This document shows, in pieces, positions 1 through 10,925 of a stretch of DNA of 64,000 bases. How positions within the stretch are numbered: position 1 is the first letter of the stretch; each line of letters starts with the position of its first letter. Source of the DNA: Branchipolynoe longqiensis. Lineage: Eukaryota; Annelida; Polychaeta; Phyllodocida; Polynoidae. Below the pieces are notes generated by a model, which saw only the letters and a list, made by a program, of their open reading frames with translations, was not told where the DNA came from and did no database searches. The translations under genes and the position numbers were made by a program. The stretch lies in contig CM059187.1 in assembly GCA_030323885.1 (NCBI GenBank), positions 128,731,168 through 128,795,167 on the forward strand, given 5' to 3'.

Positions 1-420
1 ACTGTCAATGAAATCACTGCATATAGACAAAGTCAACTGCCATTAAATTCACGCCATGCCTCCAGAAGCCACTGTCACTGAAGGCACCTCATTCACAATG
101 ATCCACTGTCACTGAAGTGATCTCATACAAAACAAAACAAAGACACTGTCACTGAAGTCAGTGCGTACAGACAAAGTCCACTGTCACTGAAATCACGCCA
201 TGCTTCCAGAAGCCACTGTCACTGAAAGCACCGCATACACAATGATCCATTGTCACATGAGCGATCTCATACACATCGAATCTACTGTCATTGACGTCAG
301 CCGAGACAACCAAAATCCAGTTTCAGTGAAATCACCTCATGCATCGAGAAGGCACTGTCACCAAAATCATCTCATGCACACTGATCCACTGTCACTGAAG
401 CCATCTCATAGACACCGAGA
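1..420. repeat. ~36-bp minisatellite, about 12 units
   Basis: Twelve degenerate units of 34-39 bp, most beginning ACTGTCACTGAAR. Units 1-3 and 5-7 end in the same three variants in the same order (AGACAAAGTC, CCAGAAGCC, CACAATGATCC), which shows a higher-order repeat of about four units (~142 bp). The array starts at or before the window edge. The 81-codon frame inside it is a by-product of the repeat. Confidence 0.85.
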
Positions 421-426
421 ACAGAC

Positions 427-722
427 TCAGTGGTCGAATTGCTAAAAGCGCATGCTTCCCCGGTAGAAGCTCGAGAGTTTGAATGACTGATAAGTCAAAG
501 GAAAGACTTACAAAATTGAACCTAGCCTGGCACACAGCATTACTAAGATAGGGCAAGGACTGAGTCACTCAGTGTGTGGATAATGTGAGTGAGTGTGGAA
601 TTGGGTCATGGTGCCATCTGCCTGGTCTCCCATTGGGGCAGGAGTATAAAGTGGCCATGACCAGTTGGTGACCGTCGTGATATGACTTCAGATTTTACCA
701 GGAAATAAAACCACATCAAACT
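427..722 (+). mobile_element. SINE (main family, head type 1)
   Basis: This is a degenerate copy of the dominant SINE of the window. The family has a tRNA-like head, a linker with GAGTCAAACCAATGACTT, a body of about 190 bp (landmarks GGATAATGTGACTGAGTGGG and GGGGCAGCACTATAAAG) and a tail GATGTTGCTAGGACGTAAAA followed by short A/C-rich repeats. Here the head is the CGCATGCTTCCCCGG type and the tail is decayed. Confidence 0.8.
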
Positions 723-852
723 AGCATAGCCTCCGAACCTAGTGTTACTGAAGCCATAGAATACACAGCAAGCCATTTCTCATCTCAGTTACTCATCCCT
801 CTCCCTCCCATCCCCACTTCTCGAACTCACTCACCCCCCCTACTCCCCCTCC

Positions 853-1182
853 CAGACAGGGTGGCCGAATGAGTTGAGCATCCATCCCCTGGTTTGGGAG
901 ATCCGGGAATCCGAACCCATGAGTTTGTGGGTTCGAAGCCTGGTCGAGTCCAACCAATGACTTAAAAATTGATACTTGTCGCTTTCTAGCCTGGCACTCG
1001 GCATTACTAGAATAGGGTCACTCAGTGTCAGGATAATGTGACTGAGTGGGATATCAGGTCATGGTGCTGGCGGGTTGATTTCCCAGTGGGGCAGCACTAT
1101 TAAGTTGCAATGAGTGCGCACTGGCACAAGTGCTGATATGACCTTAGATGTTGCTAGGACGTAAAACAACAAACACACAAAC
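853..1182 (+). mobile_element. SINE (main family, head type 2), near full length
   Basis: The head (CAGACAGGGTGGCCGAATGA) resembles the 5' half of tRNA-Leu/Ser and contains an A-box-like TGGCCGAATGAG. A B-box-like GGGTTCGAAGCC lies about 70 bp in. The family body follows, and the tail is GATGTTGCTAGGACGTAAAA plus ACAACAAACAC. A short duplication in the head leaves it slightly longer than other copies. Confidence 0.9.
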
Positions 1183-2073
1183 TCACCCCCCCCTCACCAC
1201 TTATCCAACTCACTTCTCCCATTCACCCAAACACGCTACTGCGTACCAGTCTCAATAATATGCAGCCTAAGATTAGATTAGATGCCGACATTCCCAGGCG
1301 TCTGAGTCGAATAAAGTCTGTGGGAACTGAGGTCGCAGGCAATTCCCCATCCCCCCTCCACCCCCCACCCCCCGCGCTCTACCATTGGTCCTGTAGGCGG
1401 CCATTTGAGGAGGGAAGTATCTCGCAGTGTCACAAGCTACTGGAAATATCCTTCATCCCGTCCTGAGATGTTGCCAGGACGTTAAGGTCCAACAACCAAC
1501 CTGTCCTTCAGGAGTCACAATCACCGCCTCCAACTCCGCCAGCAGCCATCACGACCCACCAGTACAAACCAACACAGAGCTCCGTCTCCATGGTTACCCA
1601 TCACATTTAGGCGGCTGGAGTCTGGGACTGGCCCTGTGCTCATTGGGAGACTTGTAATCGGACGAGACTGATCGACTTTTGGCTGGGCGGGGCTGGGCGG
1701 GGAGTGGGAGGGAGCTGGGCGGAGTGTGGGTGGAGTGGGCCCTGGGACACAATGATGGTAACAATCATAGTTGATATGCTGACTCCCCGACCCGTCACTC
1801 CATCATGGAAGCCTCTCGTTGCCAATCCTTCATGTGATCAGCCGGAGCCATCTCTGCTCTGCCGCGAGAGGCACCTCTCACACCACCGGGAATCCTATCC
1901 ACCTTACTGCTACCATCACTTGTACCCTCACCCCAAACCCATCTCCACTTCACTGCTACCATCGACCTTTAGCCCTCTCCACACTACGTCAACCACCACA
2001 TTTACCCTAATCTCCACTGAACTTCTAATATTGCCATCCTGTCTCCACTGGTTCTCATTTCCACCAGTGGAGC
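1183..2073. other. C-rich non-coding sequence with degenerate minisatellite
   Basis: Apart from the SINE tail at 1457-1501 this is C-rich unique-looking DNA. From about 1900 it becomes a degenerate minisatellite built on CCATCTCCACTTCACTGCTA, and the same repeat resumes after 2400, so the SINE at 2074-2400 lies inside it. The frames on both strands here are low-complexity and lack gene-like features. Confidence 0.6.
1457..1501 (+). mobile_element. SINE 3'-tail fragment
   Basis: The sequence CCCGTCCTG is joined directly to AGATGTTGCCAGGACGTTAA and then CAACAACCAACC. It matches the family's 3' end with about 11 bp deleted. Confidence 0.7.
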
Positions 2074-2400
2074 TGGAAGTAGCTCAGATGGTAGCGTGTC
2101 CACCTTTGAAGGTGTAGGTCATCCAAGCAATCCTGCTCAGTGGACCCATTTGCAGTTTGGGCTATTTTCCGTTCCAGCCAGTGGTCCACAACTGGCGCCT
2201 TAAAGGATGTGGTATTTGCTGTCCTGTCTGTGGTGGGAAACTACATATAAAAGACCCAGTGCTGCTTTTAGGAAAGAGTGGCCTATGTGGTGGCAGCGAG
2301 TTTTGTCCAAAGAAATGTGTCCAAATGATCATATGTTTGACGTCCAATAGCTAATGATAAGATCAATGTGTTCTAGAGGGGTCGTTAAATAAAACAAACC
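2074..2400 (+). mobile_element. tRNA-derived SINE of the type widespread in molluscs
   Basis: The 5' end is tRNA-like, with an A-box match TAGCTCAGATGG at about 2081 and a decayed B box. The body carries landmarks I associate with a molluscan SINE (TGTGGTATTTGCTGTCCTGT; CATATAAAAGACCC; TTGACGTCCAATAGCTAATG) and the end GGTCGTTAAATAAAACAAAC. It is unrelated in body to the main SINE family here. Assignment is by recall of molluscan genomic sequence, not by a search. Confidence 0.85.
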
Positions 2401-2678
2401 ATCTCCACCCGCCCATTACCATCACGTCTACCCTCATTGAAACCCATCTCCACTCCACTGCTACCATTAATATCGCCTCTCTCTCCACCTGTACCCATCT
2501 CCACCCTACCACTACCATCCCATATCCATCCACCTGCAGCCATCTCCATCCATCTACCCCTTAGCATCACTTCTCCCACCACCCATTTCCCACCACTAGA
2601 TCTATCCCCATTTACTCCCACCCACCCACACCCATCCATCCCCACTGACCTCGAACCTATCTTCACATCATTAAAAAC
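2401..2678. repeat. Degenerate C-rich minisatellite
   Basis: This continues the CCATCTCCACTCCACTGCTA-type repeat seen at 1900-2070 on the other side of the SINE, so one array was split by that insertion. Confidence 0.6.
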
Positions 2679-2744
2679 CAGTCCTCATATGACCTTTGAT
2701 TTTGCAAAGACGTAAAACTCCAACAACCAATCAATCAACCAACC
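2679..2744 (+). mobile_element. SINE 3'-tail fragment
   Basis: The match CCAGTCCTCATATGACC continues to AAAGACGTAAAACTCCAACA and then CAATCAACC, which is the family tail of the AAAACTCCAACAACCAAC subtype. Confidence 0.75.
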
Positions 2745-3204
2745 CTCATTAAAAGAGAACACGCACAGATTGCCAACCTCCGGAGACTTTTAGTCCATCT
2801 TTGTAAGATGTCCACTGCAGCCCCCTACACATACACCCACCCACACACCCACTACTCAGGCAGCTTCATACTCCGATAGTCAGTCCCATGGGTGTTGGTC
2901 ACAAATACAGCATTACAAGCTTGATTTGTGCTTCAGTGCACGGGGCCTTGGTCAGTACGGTTTGTCAAGCTCTGCTGGCAGAGAGTGCCTGCCTGGAATG
3001 GAGCTGAACCGATTGTGTACGGCCAATGGGTACTGAGTAATTCAATATTTGCATGGGGTTTTATGTATGAGCAACATGTCTGCTCATTCCACGAAAATTA
3101 CCGACTACAAATTATGAACATTATAGTTTTTTGTATACACATGATGGGTCAGCTTAAATGTAACTCAATAATGTTAGTTATAGAGAGGTAAGGCGAACAA
3201 ATCT
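2745..3204. other. Unassigned non-coding sequence
   Basis: I see no gene, repeat or TIR here. An 87-codon open frame at 2928-3191 (+) has no recognisable motif and no splice context that supports it. Confidence 0.5.
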
Positions 3205-3382
3205 ATTGTATAAGCTTCAGCAGTGACATATTCTTGTAACTTGATTCAGCATTCCCTTCTATGTGGCAACAAGTGATAAATTAGTCCATTAGTATCTAAG
3301 TTAACTAAGTAGAATCAAATCTAGAAGATAGTTTTGGTTTAGGAAATGTGATGCTTTCATCGAACTATGCAGCTTTACAATT
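3205..3382 (-). mobile_element. Partial TTAA-bounded TIR element
   Basis: Read on the minus strand, this matches the left part of the elements at 52543 and 56346 (GATGAAAGCATCACATTTCC; AAACCAAAACTATCTTC; a CATAGAAGGGAATGC block). The end is CAGCTTTACAATTAA, a decayed version of the family end GCAACTTTAA. Confidence 0.65.
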
Positions 3383-3600
3383 AATAGGGAAGAATTCACG
3401 ATCCGTTAAAATAAATAAGCTTTGCTTTATAGCAAATGGGGGAATATTTGGAGAAGTTTATTCAAATATATTTGAAACATTGATTCCCTTTTAATGACAC
3501 CCACTGTGTATTTGGACCACCAAGTAAAATTAATTCAGCATAAGATGTCGCCCAACGCCATGCTTTAAATCGCCTAGTGTGTTCGGGGCCATATTGGTTT

Positions 3601-3981
3601 CCGGTGTGGCAGTTTCAGCGCCCGGTCAGTTTCAGCGGCCTGTCATGGCGCGGATTTTAAGACATATGCAAAACACCCGTGGCCTCACCGGTTACAAGCT
3701 CAGCTGTAACTATCGCTGGTGCCCGGAAGTGTTAGGGACTGATTAGGCTGAAATCTATTGAATGCAATCATATTTAACAGAATTACATGCTCAAATAATG
3801 AAATTTAATTAAATTAACCTTAAATTCCAAGCGATATTAACGTAGCAGCTAGATCAGCGTCGAATCGCTTAGTGTAAACAAAACAAATAGCAGTGCTCGC
3901 CGCAACGTGCAAAAATCCGTGCATGCGCAGAAGCCACGACAGGCCGCTGAAACTGACCGGGCGCTGAAACCGCCACACCGG
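3601..3981. mobile_element. MITE with 44-bp near-perfect terminal inverted repeats
   Basis: The left arm 3601-3644 (starting CCGGTGTGGCAGTTTCAGCG) pairs with the right arm 3938-3981 with one mismatch seen. TTT lies on both sides (3598-3600, 3982-3984), a possible 3-bp target duplication. The 290-bp interior is AT-richer and has no open frame, so it is non-autonomous. The superfamily is not clear from these ends. Confidence 0.85.
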
Positions 3982-4336
3982 TTTGTTCAAATGGCGTCAT
4001 GGAAATGACACGGACGCATCATCAAATCCAACTGGTGTAATAAAAGTGAAGCACATTCTGGCCCGAGATTGTATCCAGTCCACTTCCGCTGAGTCTTGAA
4101 TTATAGCGACATTCATACTGCGGCTCAATCACCATATTATCAGCGATGAGTCATGGGCTCTGGAATTCTAGCGCAGAATGAGATAGTGGGACATTAAGCT
4201 CAGGTTATGCATTGTTTTTATAATGATTGGAGGGAGGTTATTATTTCGAAGCTTGTTAGCTTTGGCTTTAAGCTCATTGCTTTGTCCTTTTGTCGTGGAT
4301 TTAAGTTATACAATTTGTGTGTTAAATTTATCAAGT
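3982..4336. other. Unassigned non-coding sequence
   Basis: AT-neutral to AT-rich sequence with no repeat, gene or regulatory element that I can recognise. Confidence 0.5.
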
Positions 4337-4575
4337 TGGTTTGTTGATTGTTAGGGTTTACGTCCTGGCAACATCTAAGGTCATATCAGGACGGGTACTG
4401 ATTTGTGACAGTGCACACTCATTGTGACTTTATAGTGCTGCACAACTGGGAAATCAGGCCACTGGCACCATGACCTGATATCCCACTCAGTGAGATTATC
4501 CTGACACTGAGCTAACCAGTCGTTGCCCTATCCTATTAATGCCTAGCGCCAGGGTAGGAGGCTAGATTTATTAAG
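4337..4575 (-). mobile_element. SINE (main family), 5'-truncated
   Basis: The minus-strand copy runs from tail (TTACGTCCTGGCAACATCTA) through the body to the AGCGCCAGG block. The tRNA-like head is missing. Confidence 0.9.
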
Positions 4576-4737
4576 TGTACCCACGGTTTATGCCAATGTC
4601 CAATCAGACAATACTGCTACAGGCCATACCCTAGCATGGAAGCTTTACTTGTGATTAAATAGCGGAATAAATGAATACTAGGGTCTTATTGTAAATGGTT
4701 ATGATATTATTATTCTTAGTATTATGTTGGTTGTGAC

Positions 4738-5066
4738 CGAGCGCGGTGGCCGAATCTGATAGATCCCTGGCATTCCGCGCGGAAGGTCAGTGTTTCGAAT
4801 CCCTGCCGAGTCAACCCAATTACTTACAAAATTGAAATTGTGTTGCTACCTAGCCTGGCTCTCTGTGTTATTAGGATAGAACAATAACTGGTTTGCTAAA
4901 ATTGAGAATAATGTGACTAAATTGGGATATTGGATCACCTTGCCGGTGGTCTCATATCCCACTCGGGCAGCACTATAAAGTCCCAATTAGTGTGCACCGT
5001 CATAAATCGACACCAGTCCTGTCCTTATATGACCTTAGATCATGCTTGGACGTAACCCCATAAGAC
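4738..5066 (+). mobile_element. SINE (main family, head type 1), full length
   Basis: The head GCGCGGTGGCCGAATCTGAT carries an A-box-like segment and GTGTTTCGAATCCC is the B-box-like segment. The complete but diverged body and a decayed tail (TTGGACGTAACCCC) follow. Confidence 0.85.
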
Positions 5067-5111
5067 ACAGTTATTGTTGTTCTTCTTATTCTTATAATTC
5101 TTATAATTATG

Positions 5112-5550
5112 TTATCATCATGATGTCAGTCGCAACGCGACAAAGACCGCCTTCATTACTTAACTGCTGCTTTGTGTGGTTGTACATGTCATAAAAGCTG
5201 CTTGCAATGTGTTGAAGTGCTGCTGGCTTTTGCAAGTTACTAGTGGCACTCTTTCAGGGAGCAAATAGAGGTATCACACTGGCAAGAACATGTCAAGACA
5301 GGCGCAAACTATTTGTCCCTGCAGTGGCTGGTCGGGAGATGTTGGGAGTTCCATTCATCACTGCCCTTAATGCTGCCATGGTAACATGGTTTTCTGTTAG
5401 GGTTTGCTCCCTTAGCCCTTGATTCTATCAAGAACCAGAACTTGTACCACAAGGCAGTGGTATACAACTTTGCAAGGCAGGGGCGTCAAACTCCCTGAGG
5501 TATTTTAGTACACCTAAGGTATCCGAGGTACTGCATTACCCACATACCAT
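5112..5550 (-). mobile_element. Retroposon with (ATG)n tail, copy 1
   Basis: In sense (minus) orientation the copy ends CGCGTTGCGACTGACATCAT followed by ATG-type repeats. It shares order and sequence with the copy at 22212-22600. No protein motif was recognised. The simple-repeat tail suggests the 3' end of a LINE, or a SINE driven by one. Confidence 0.75.
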
Positions 5551-6221
5551 TATTATTGGTAGTAGTAGTAGCATTTTGTGATCAGCAGTGTGACATTGTG
5601 TAGCTCATCTCTTTAAATTCCGCATTAGAAAAGCTGACAAATTACACAGGGATGTTCTGTTGTGTTGACATGTTCCAGCTAAAGGGACAATGATTTTTTT
5701 GTGGAGCAGAAGAAACTCTCGATACATTAGATAATTAACCCTGTTTCCATAACAATCCATCGGCAAACCCCCAACTCCTGCACTACTGACACGCTCAGTG
5801 TGGTCTGAATGTGCGTGGGAGTGTGTGAGGGTAGGGTGGAGGGGGGGTGAAGAGGGTGGAAATCAGAGCCGACACATGACTACCCAATGTCCCATCTGCA
5901 AGGGGAATTCTCTCAATTAGGCACCCAATCACCAAGAACTAAAACCTTGCATGTAAATGTAAAATGATTTAAGGTACCTCATACTCATTGCTTACTGCAT
6001 TGTGGACAGTATACTTTCATTATCTACCTCACATCTCAAGACACTATATAAACCATGTTTAAAAAAAAGAGGTTAAATACCAAGATACATTTAACACTTA
6101 CACCAGGAAGACCAGTACTATGGCGCTGACAACAGATTTACAGGAATACAATTCATTTACCAAATCTTTTTTTTAAATTCATCCAATATTGAGGCTTCTA
6201 GATTGAATAGTCAGTTTGGGG
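5551..6221. other. Unassigned non-coding sequence
   Basis: AT-rich sequence with short homopolymers. No coding region, TIR or tandem repeat was recognised. Confidence 0.5.
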
Positions 6222-6440
6222 TATACCTGTCGCTTCCTAGCCAGGTACTCGGCATTATTAGGATAGGGTAAGGACTGGTTGGCTCAGTGTCAGGATAATG
6301 TCACTAAGTGGGATTATCAGGTCATGGTGCTGCTGATGTAGTCTCCCACTGGGGCAGCACTATAAGGTAGCCATGAGTGCGCACTGTCACAAGTCATTAC
6401 CCATCCTGATATGACCTTAGATGTTGCCAGGATATAAAAG
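6222..6440 (+). mobile_element. SINE (main family), 5'-truncated
   Basis: Starts at ATACCTGTCGCTTCCTAGCC, directly after the head/linker position, and continues through a well-conserved body to GATGTTGCCAGGATATAAAA. Confidence 0.9.
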
Positions 6441-6539
6441 GTAGTGCTAAGAATTGACAGACATATTTTAGAAGACGATTTTACCACGTGACCTTTAGAG
6501 TTTACAGAGTGAGTGCTGGGCCTGTTGTCAGTTCGTGCT

Positions 6540-7010
6540 CGCCAGTGCATACAGACATACATACATACACACATACATACATACAGACATACACACATAC
6601 ATATATGCACATAGACACATCACACACGAAATAGTGCCCCCCTCCACACTCTCTCTACACCGCCCCACATCCTCATCCTCACACCTCCCCACATCCTCAC
6701 CCACACTCACCTCCTCACACCACACCAGCACCCTCACCCGCACTCATACCTACACCCACACCCACACGCACACCCACACCCACACCCTTACCCTCCCGTC
6801 CCGACGTGCTCACACACCCTCACCCACACCCTCCCGACCACTCACACCCTCACACCACACCAACACCCTCACACCACACCACACCAACACCCTCACACCA
6901 GACCACACCAACACCCTCACCCACACCCTCACCCATACGACCCACCCTCACCCATACCACACACCCTCACTCACACACACACCCACACCCTCATCCACCA
7001 CACACTCACA
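6540..7010. repeat. CA/CCCTCA-rich microsatellite-like tract
   Basis: CATACATACA repeats pass into CACCCTCACACC and CACCCACAC repeats. The long open frames on both strands are low-complexity His/Thr/Pro or Cys/Val/Met translations of the repeat. Confidence 0.85.
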
Positions 7011-7366
7011 ATAAAGGGTTATTGAGATAAGACATGATAAATCAGTAGCGGCTATAACATCCCCAGATCCGTCCCCCCCCCCCCCCAAACTCTACCTCCA
7101 ATCGCGTCTCGTCTGAAACGCAGCACCACAGCTGTTGCCGTGCGTGTGAGTATGTGCGTGTGCGTGTGCATGTGTGTCTGTCCGTGTGTGTGCGTGCGGC
7201 TATGTACGCCTCCCTGTAAAGGTCGTCCCAAGGACAGCTCTAAGTAACCAAATCTGCCTGCGGACAGCGCCGTGATAATAACCAAAGGCGGCCTGCCTGC
7301 TGCAGCACCTTTTAAAACCTAACCCATTTTAGACATAAACAGAGAGAAAAAGCCACAGCCACGTCA

Positions 7367-7640
7367 CCCCCCTACCTCTCCCCCTCCCTCCCCCTCCCTC
7401 CCTCCCTCCTTCCCTCATCACTCCCATCTCTCTGCCTCTCTCCCGCCCGCCCGCCCGCCCGCCGGCCCTTCTCGGCTCGCTTGTCGCCACGGCCGCTGAG
7501 GCCGTTGCTGCGCCCAGGCTGCTCGGTCTAAAATTAGATATGACATCATAGGTTACTGCGAGAGACTTCCGGTCTGGTGGTGGCTAGTGGCTGCGGCGGC
7601 GGCAGCGGTGGCGGTGGCGGTGAGGATGTCGGGGAAACAG
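7367..7640. other. GC-rich patch with CCCT and CCCG runs; possible CpG island
   Basis: (CCCTCC)n and (CCCG)n runs are followed by GCGGCGGCGGCAGCGG-type sequence with many CpGs around 7440-7620. No gene start was recognised next to it. Promoter function is inference only. Confidence 0.35.
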
Positions 7641-8480
7641 CTCTGGGCGCTGGGAGGCAGTGGGGAGTTATGCAGTGGTGAATAAGGAGCGATCTGAGCA
7701 CCACACATGTCTTCTAAAGGGATGGGGATGGGGATGCGGATGGGGGTGAGGATGTGGGAGGAGGAGTGCAGTTGTACGTAGGACGGGGCTGTTGGGGGGG
7801 GGGGGGAGTGTGTGTGTGGGTGCGGGTGGGGAAGGGGTTCAACTGGGTTTGCATTGTACCAGGTAGGGGCCAGGACTAGGAATTCAAACCGTCTTGGTTT
7901 ATCAAGGCCTATTGAAATACCAAGGCAGTTTTCATATAGAAACAAATATGGGTGACCTGATCGACATGCCTATCCTATCCAGCTAATCTCTTCCTCCAAA
8001 GAATTAAATGTGTGCAGTATGCTCTGGCACTAGTTCATTAAATACAAAATGCATTGCATTCTCACAGCTAGTCCAGAGGACACAGTTTCTCACACTCTCA
8101 CACTCAGTGTGGGACCCAAAAGCTGTCCAAGAAATCTGACACGCTTCTGCTTCGCTCCTGATATCACACCTTTTTCATCTGAGTGACTCCGGAGCTTGAC
8201 ACACGCCTCAGTGTTTTACTAAGGGCCACTTGTAACTGAGCCAAATGTATATATATTGGTGTGCATGGGTGTATATATCCATACATTTATATATGCATAT
8301 GTCCAGCATTGAAAACAAGCACCCTCACAGGAGCTTATACTTTATGGGCAGAATAAAAAACTTGTCATAAAGAAATATATATAAACAAATATTCTTGATT
8401 AATATCCTCATACATCCCAGCACACTACTCTATCCCCTACATTCCATATATACGTATGTGTATAGGTTTATACGTTTATC
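7641..8480. other. Non-coding, G-rich passing to AT-rich
   Basis: GGGGATG repeats and a G run occur near 7795, then AT-rich sequence with TATATA patches. I see no gene here. Confidence 0.5.
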
Positions 8481-8640
8481 CAGTAAAACCTCTCTAAATC
8501 ACCTGCCCATGGGACCGACTTTAAGTGGTCGATTTAGAGAGGTGGTCGGTTTAGAGAGTTAGAATATCCTTAGAATTGTATTGTTGGGACCCAAATAAAG
8601 CGAACGATACAGGGGAGTGGTCGATCTGTGGAGGGGTCAG
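8481..8640. mobile_element. pogo/Tigger-like MITE, copy 1
   Basis: The left end is CAGTAAAACCTCTCTAAATC. The interior carries GTTGGGACCCAAATAAAGCG as in the copies at 45646 and 62784. The right end (GGAGGGGTCAG) is diverged. CAGT ends with TA targets are typical of the pogo/Tc1-mariner group, but the left flank here is TC rather than TA. Confidence 0.7.
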
Positions 8641-8679
8641 TATATGGAATGCCATTTCTTGTTTTATTCAGTATTTAGA

Positions 8680-8955
8680 CATGTCATGTCTAAATCGATT
8701 TTACCATATCACTAAATGTATAATAATGATCTGTTCAAACAATTTATGATATGTTTAAATATTCTGACATACTCTGAAGAGATCATCAAATGCCTTCTGC
8801 GATCTCTCTAAATGGTACACCATTTAAACATATGTAAAATTATATTTGATCATCTCTTTAAATCGATTAAATGATATGATTAAATAGACTGTATTTGAAC
8901 ATATGTTGAAATGGATTTGATCATATGATAAAATCGATTTAAACATATCTGGAAT
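8680..8955. repeat. Degenerate AT-rich tandem repeat
   Basis: Repeated variants of ATCGATTTAAACATATG and TTTGATCATATGATAAAAT. Unit length is irregular, about 30-40 bp. Confidence 0.55.
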
Positions 8956-8959
8956 TAAC

Positions 8960-9160
8960 AAGGGGAGGTTGAGGGAGACAGTGGGGGACGGGAGACAGGG
9001 GGACGGGTAGGGGAGAGGGGGAGGGTAAGGGGCAGATACGGCAGATAGGCAGATACAACAGTTATGGGGGTAGGAGACAGGGGGAGGGTAAAGGGCAGAT
9101 ACGGCAGATAGGCAGCTACGGCAGATACGACAGATACGGCACATACTGCACACACGCCAG
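8960..9160. repeat. GGCAGATACGGCAGATA tandem repeat with G-rich spacers
   Basis: Two similar blocks (G-rich GGGGGAGGGTAAGGGGC followed by GCAGATACGGCAGATAGGCA) are followed by shorter GCAGATACG units. Confidence 0.7.
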
Positions 9161-9489
9161 ATATACAGATGCACTGAATATGAGAGTGTCAGAACTGTTG
9201 TCCCTTAGAAGAGCTCTGAGAGCCTTGGGTTTGGTATTTAATGGAGGAGTGCCACAGCATTCTGCACACATTTAATTATGAAGGGACAGATTACACATAG
9301 GTGAACTGATTAGGTACAAATGGAGGAATATTATACAACATGTGGTGCAGTCATTCCTATGTATAGGAACATTAGTAAATCTCTTTTCACTTTGCATAAT
9401 ATAATTAGGTAGATACATTAATATAATATAAAATATAATATATAACATAATGGGTCTTTCCACCACTGAGAGTGAGACCTGGGTCATAA
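9161..9489. other. Unassigned non-coding sequence
   Basis: AT-rich sequence including a TATAATATAAAATATAATAT patch around 9420-9445. No gene was recognised. Confidence 0.5.
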
Positions 9490-9935
9490 GTCATGGTGGT
9501 GGCAGGCCGGGAGTTATGATGGTGGGAGGTTAGGAGTCACGTGGGGGTAGACCAGGAGTCACAGCCATGAGAGGAGGGGAGTCACGGCAGTGACAGGATA
9601 GGAGTCATGGCGGTGACAGGCTGGGAGTTATAGCGATGATATGCTGGCAGTCATGGCGGTGACAAGCCGGGTGTGACGGCAGTGGGAGGCTGGGAGTCAC
9701 GGCGGTGAGATGCCGGGAGTCATGGTGGGGCTAGGCTGGGAGTCATGGCGGTGACAGGCCGGCAGTTATGTTGGTGACAGGCCGGCAGTCACGAGGGTGA
9801 CAGGCCGGCAGTCACGGTGGTGACAGGCCGGCAGTCACGGCAGTGGGAGGCCGGGAGTCACGGCGATGACATGCCGGGAGTCACGACGGTGACAGCCGGG
9901 AGTCACGGCGGTGACAGGCCAGCAATCACAGTGTT
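9490..9935. repeat. 23-bp minisatellite, about 19 units
   Basis: Units of the form GGAGTCAYGGCGGTGACAGG plus CYG in near-constant 23-bp register. It is CpG-rich compared with its surroundings. Confidence 0.85.
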
Positions 9936-9960
9936 GGATTCTGGATATATCATATAATAA

Positions 9961-10020
9961 TCCAGTCCTGACATGACCTTCGATGTTGCCCAGACATAAA
10001 ACTCCAACAATCAACCAATC
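9961..10020 (+). mobile_element. SINE 3'-tail fragment
   Basis: TCCTGACATGACCTTCGATG leads into CAGACATAAAACTCCAACAA and then TCAACCAATC, the AAAACTCCAACAACCAAC tail subtype. Confidence 0.8.
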
Positions 10021-10370
10021 ATATAATAACAATAACATAAATAATAATTGTATACATTTAATATATACAATTACATTTCACAGAATACTGCCAAGAACCA
10101 ATGAGTTGTTGGCTAGCAGGCTGTGCATGTACATAGGTAAAGGAAATTCAGCTTGGATGGGACTTCACCTCCTGGGACTGTACAAACTGTGCAAACGTAC
10201 AGCTTAGAGTGTATGTGGGTCATGGTCACTGATCCATGATGACAGCCAAACCTTGTCTATAAGCATGAGGATAGGGGACCTACCAGCAAATACTGCGGCA
10301 CCTCCAGCCTGTGTGAAACCAGGCAATTGGAGTGTGTGGCTGTTTTGAGGGAGTGTGTGTGGGGGGGGGG
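10021..10370. other. Unassigned non-coding sequence
   Basis: No repeat family or gene was recognised apart from short AATAATAACA runs just after the SINE tail. Confidence 0.45.
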
Positions 10371-10516
10371 AGACCTCTGTTTGCCCCCAGAGAAAGTGCC
10401 GCTGGTAACTTGCAAAAGCCAGCAGCACTTCAACACTTTTGCAGGCAGCTTTCAAGTAATGAAAGCAGTCTTTGTCACATCGCGACTGGCAGCATGATGA
10501 TGATGATGATGGGGGG
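10371..10516 (+). mobile_element. Retroposon with (ATG)n tail, copy 3, strongly 5'-truncated
   Basis: Matches only the 3' third of the copy at 22212-22600 (GTGCCGCTGGTAACTTGCAA through GTCTTTGTCACATCGCGACT), then CATGATGATGATGATGATG. 5' truncation with an intact simple-repeat tail is the signature of target-primed reverse transcription. A G run follows. Confidence 0.8.
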
Positions 10517-10925
10517 GGGGGGGGGGTCACTAGTTCCACTATGGTCAGAACTGATGTACATAATTATGGTTATTGTTTTAATCGTCTATGACTGGCATTG
10601 GTTTGGAATACTGGAACAGTGGTTGGAGGGGGGGGGGGGGGCGGAGGATGAAAGGGGAGGGCGAGGCGTGGGGGAGAGGCGGCGGGTGGGCGATGATAAT
10701 TGCAATCTGCGAGAAAAAAGGTGTACAAAGGGCACAGAAGTCTGGGCAGTTCTCAGGTGGATGATGGAAGGGGGAGGGAGGTGTGTGGCGGTAGCGGCAT
10801 TTGGGGTAGGGGGAGAGGAGGTGTAGTCTCGGCGGCAGGCAGGCTAGGATGGGCTGGGAGAGACGCATGTGCTGAGAAACAAAGAATTTATTTTAAGGCC
10901 TTCCTGGAGGAGATCTGAAGTCCTA
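10517..10925. other. G-rich non-coding sequence
   Basis: Several G runs (about 10627-10640) and GGGGGAGGGAGG stretches. The open frames here are Gly/Arg/Pro low-complexity translations. Confidence 0.45.

Noticed and set aside
2074..2145. Functional tRNA gene
   Set aside because: The A box is good but the B box and acceptor stem are decayed, and a SINE body follows directly.
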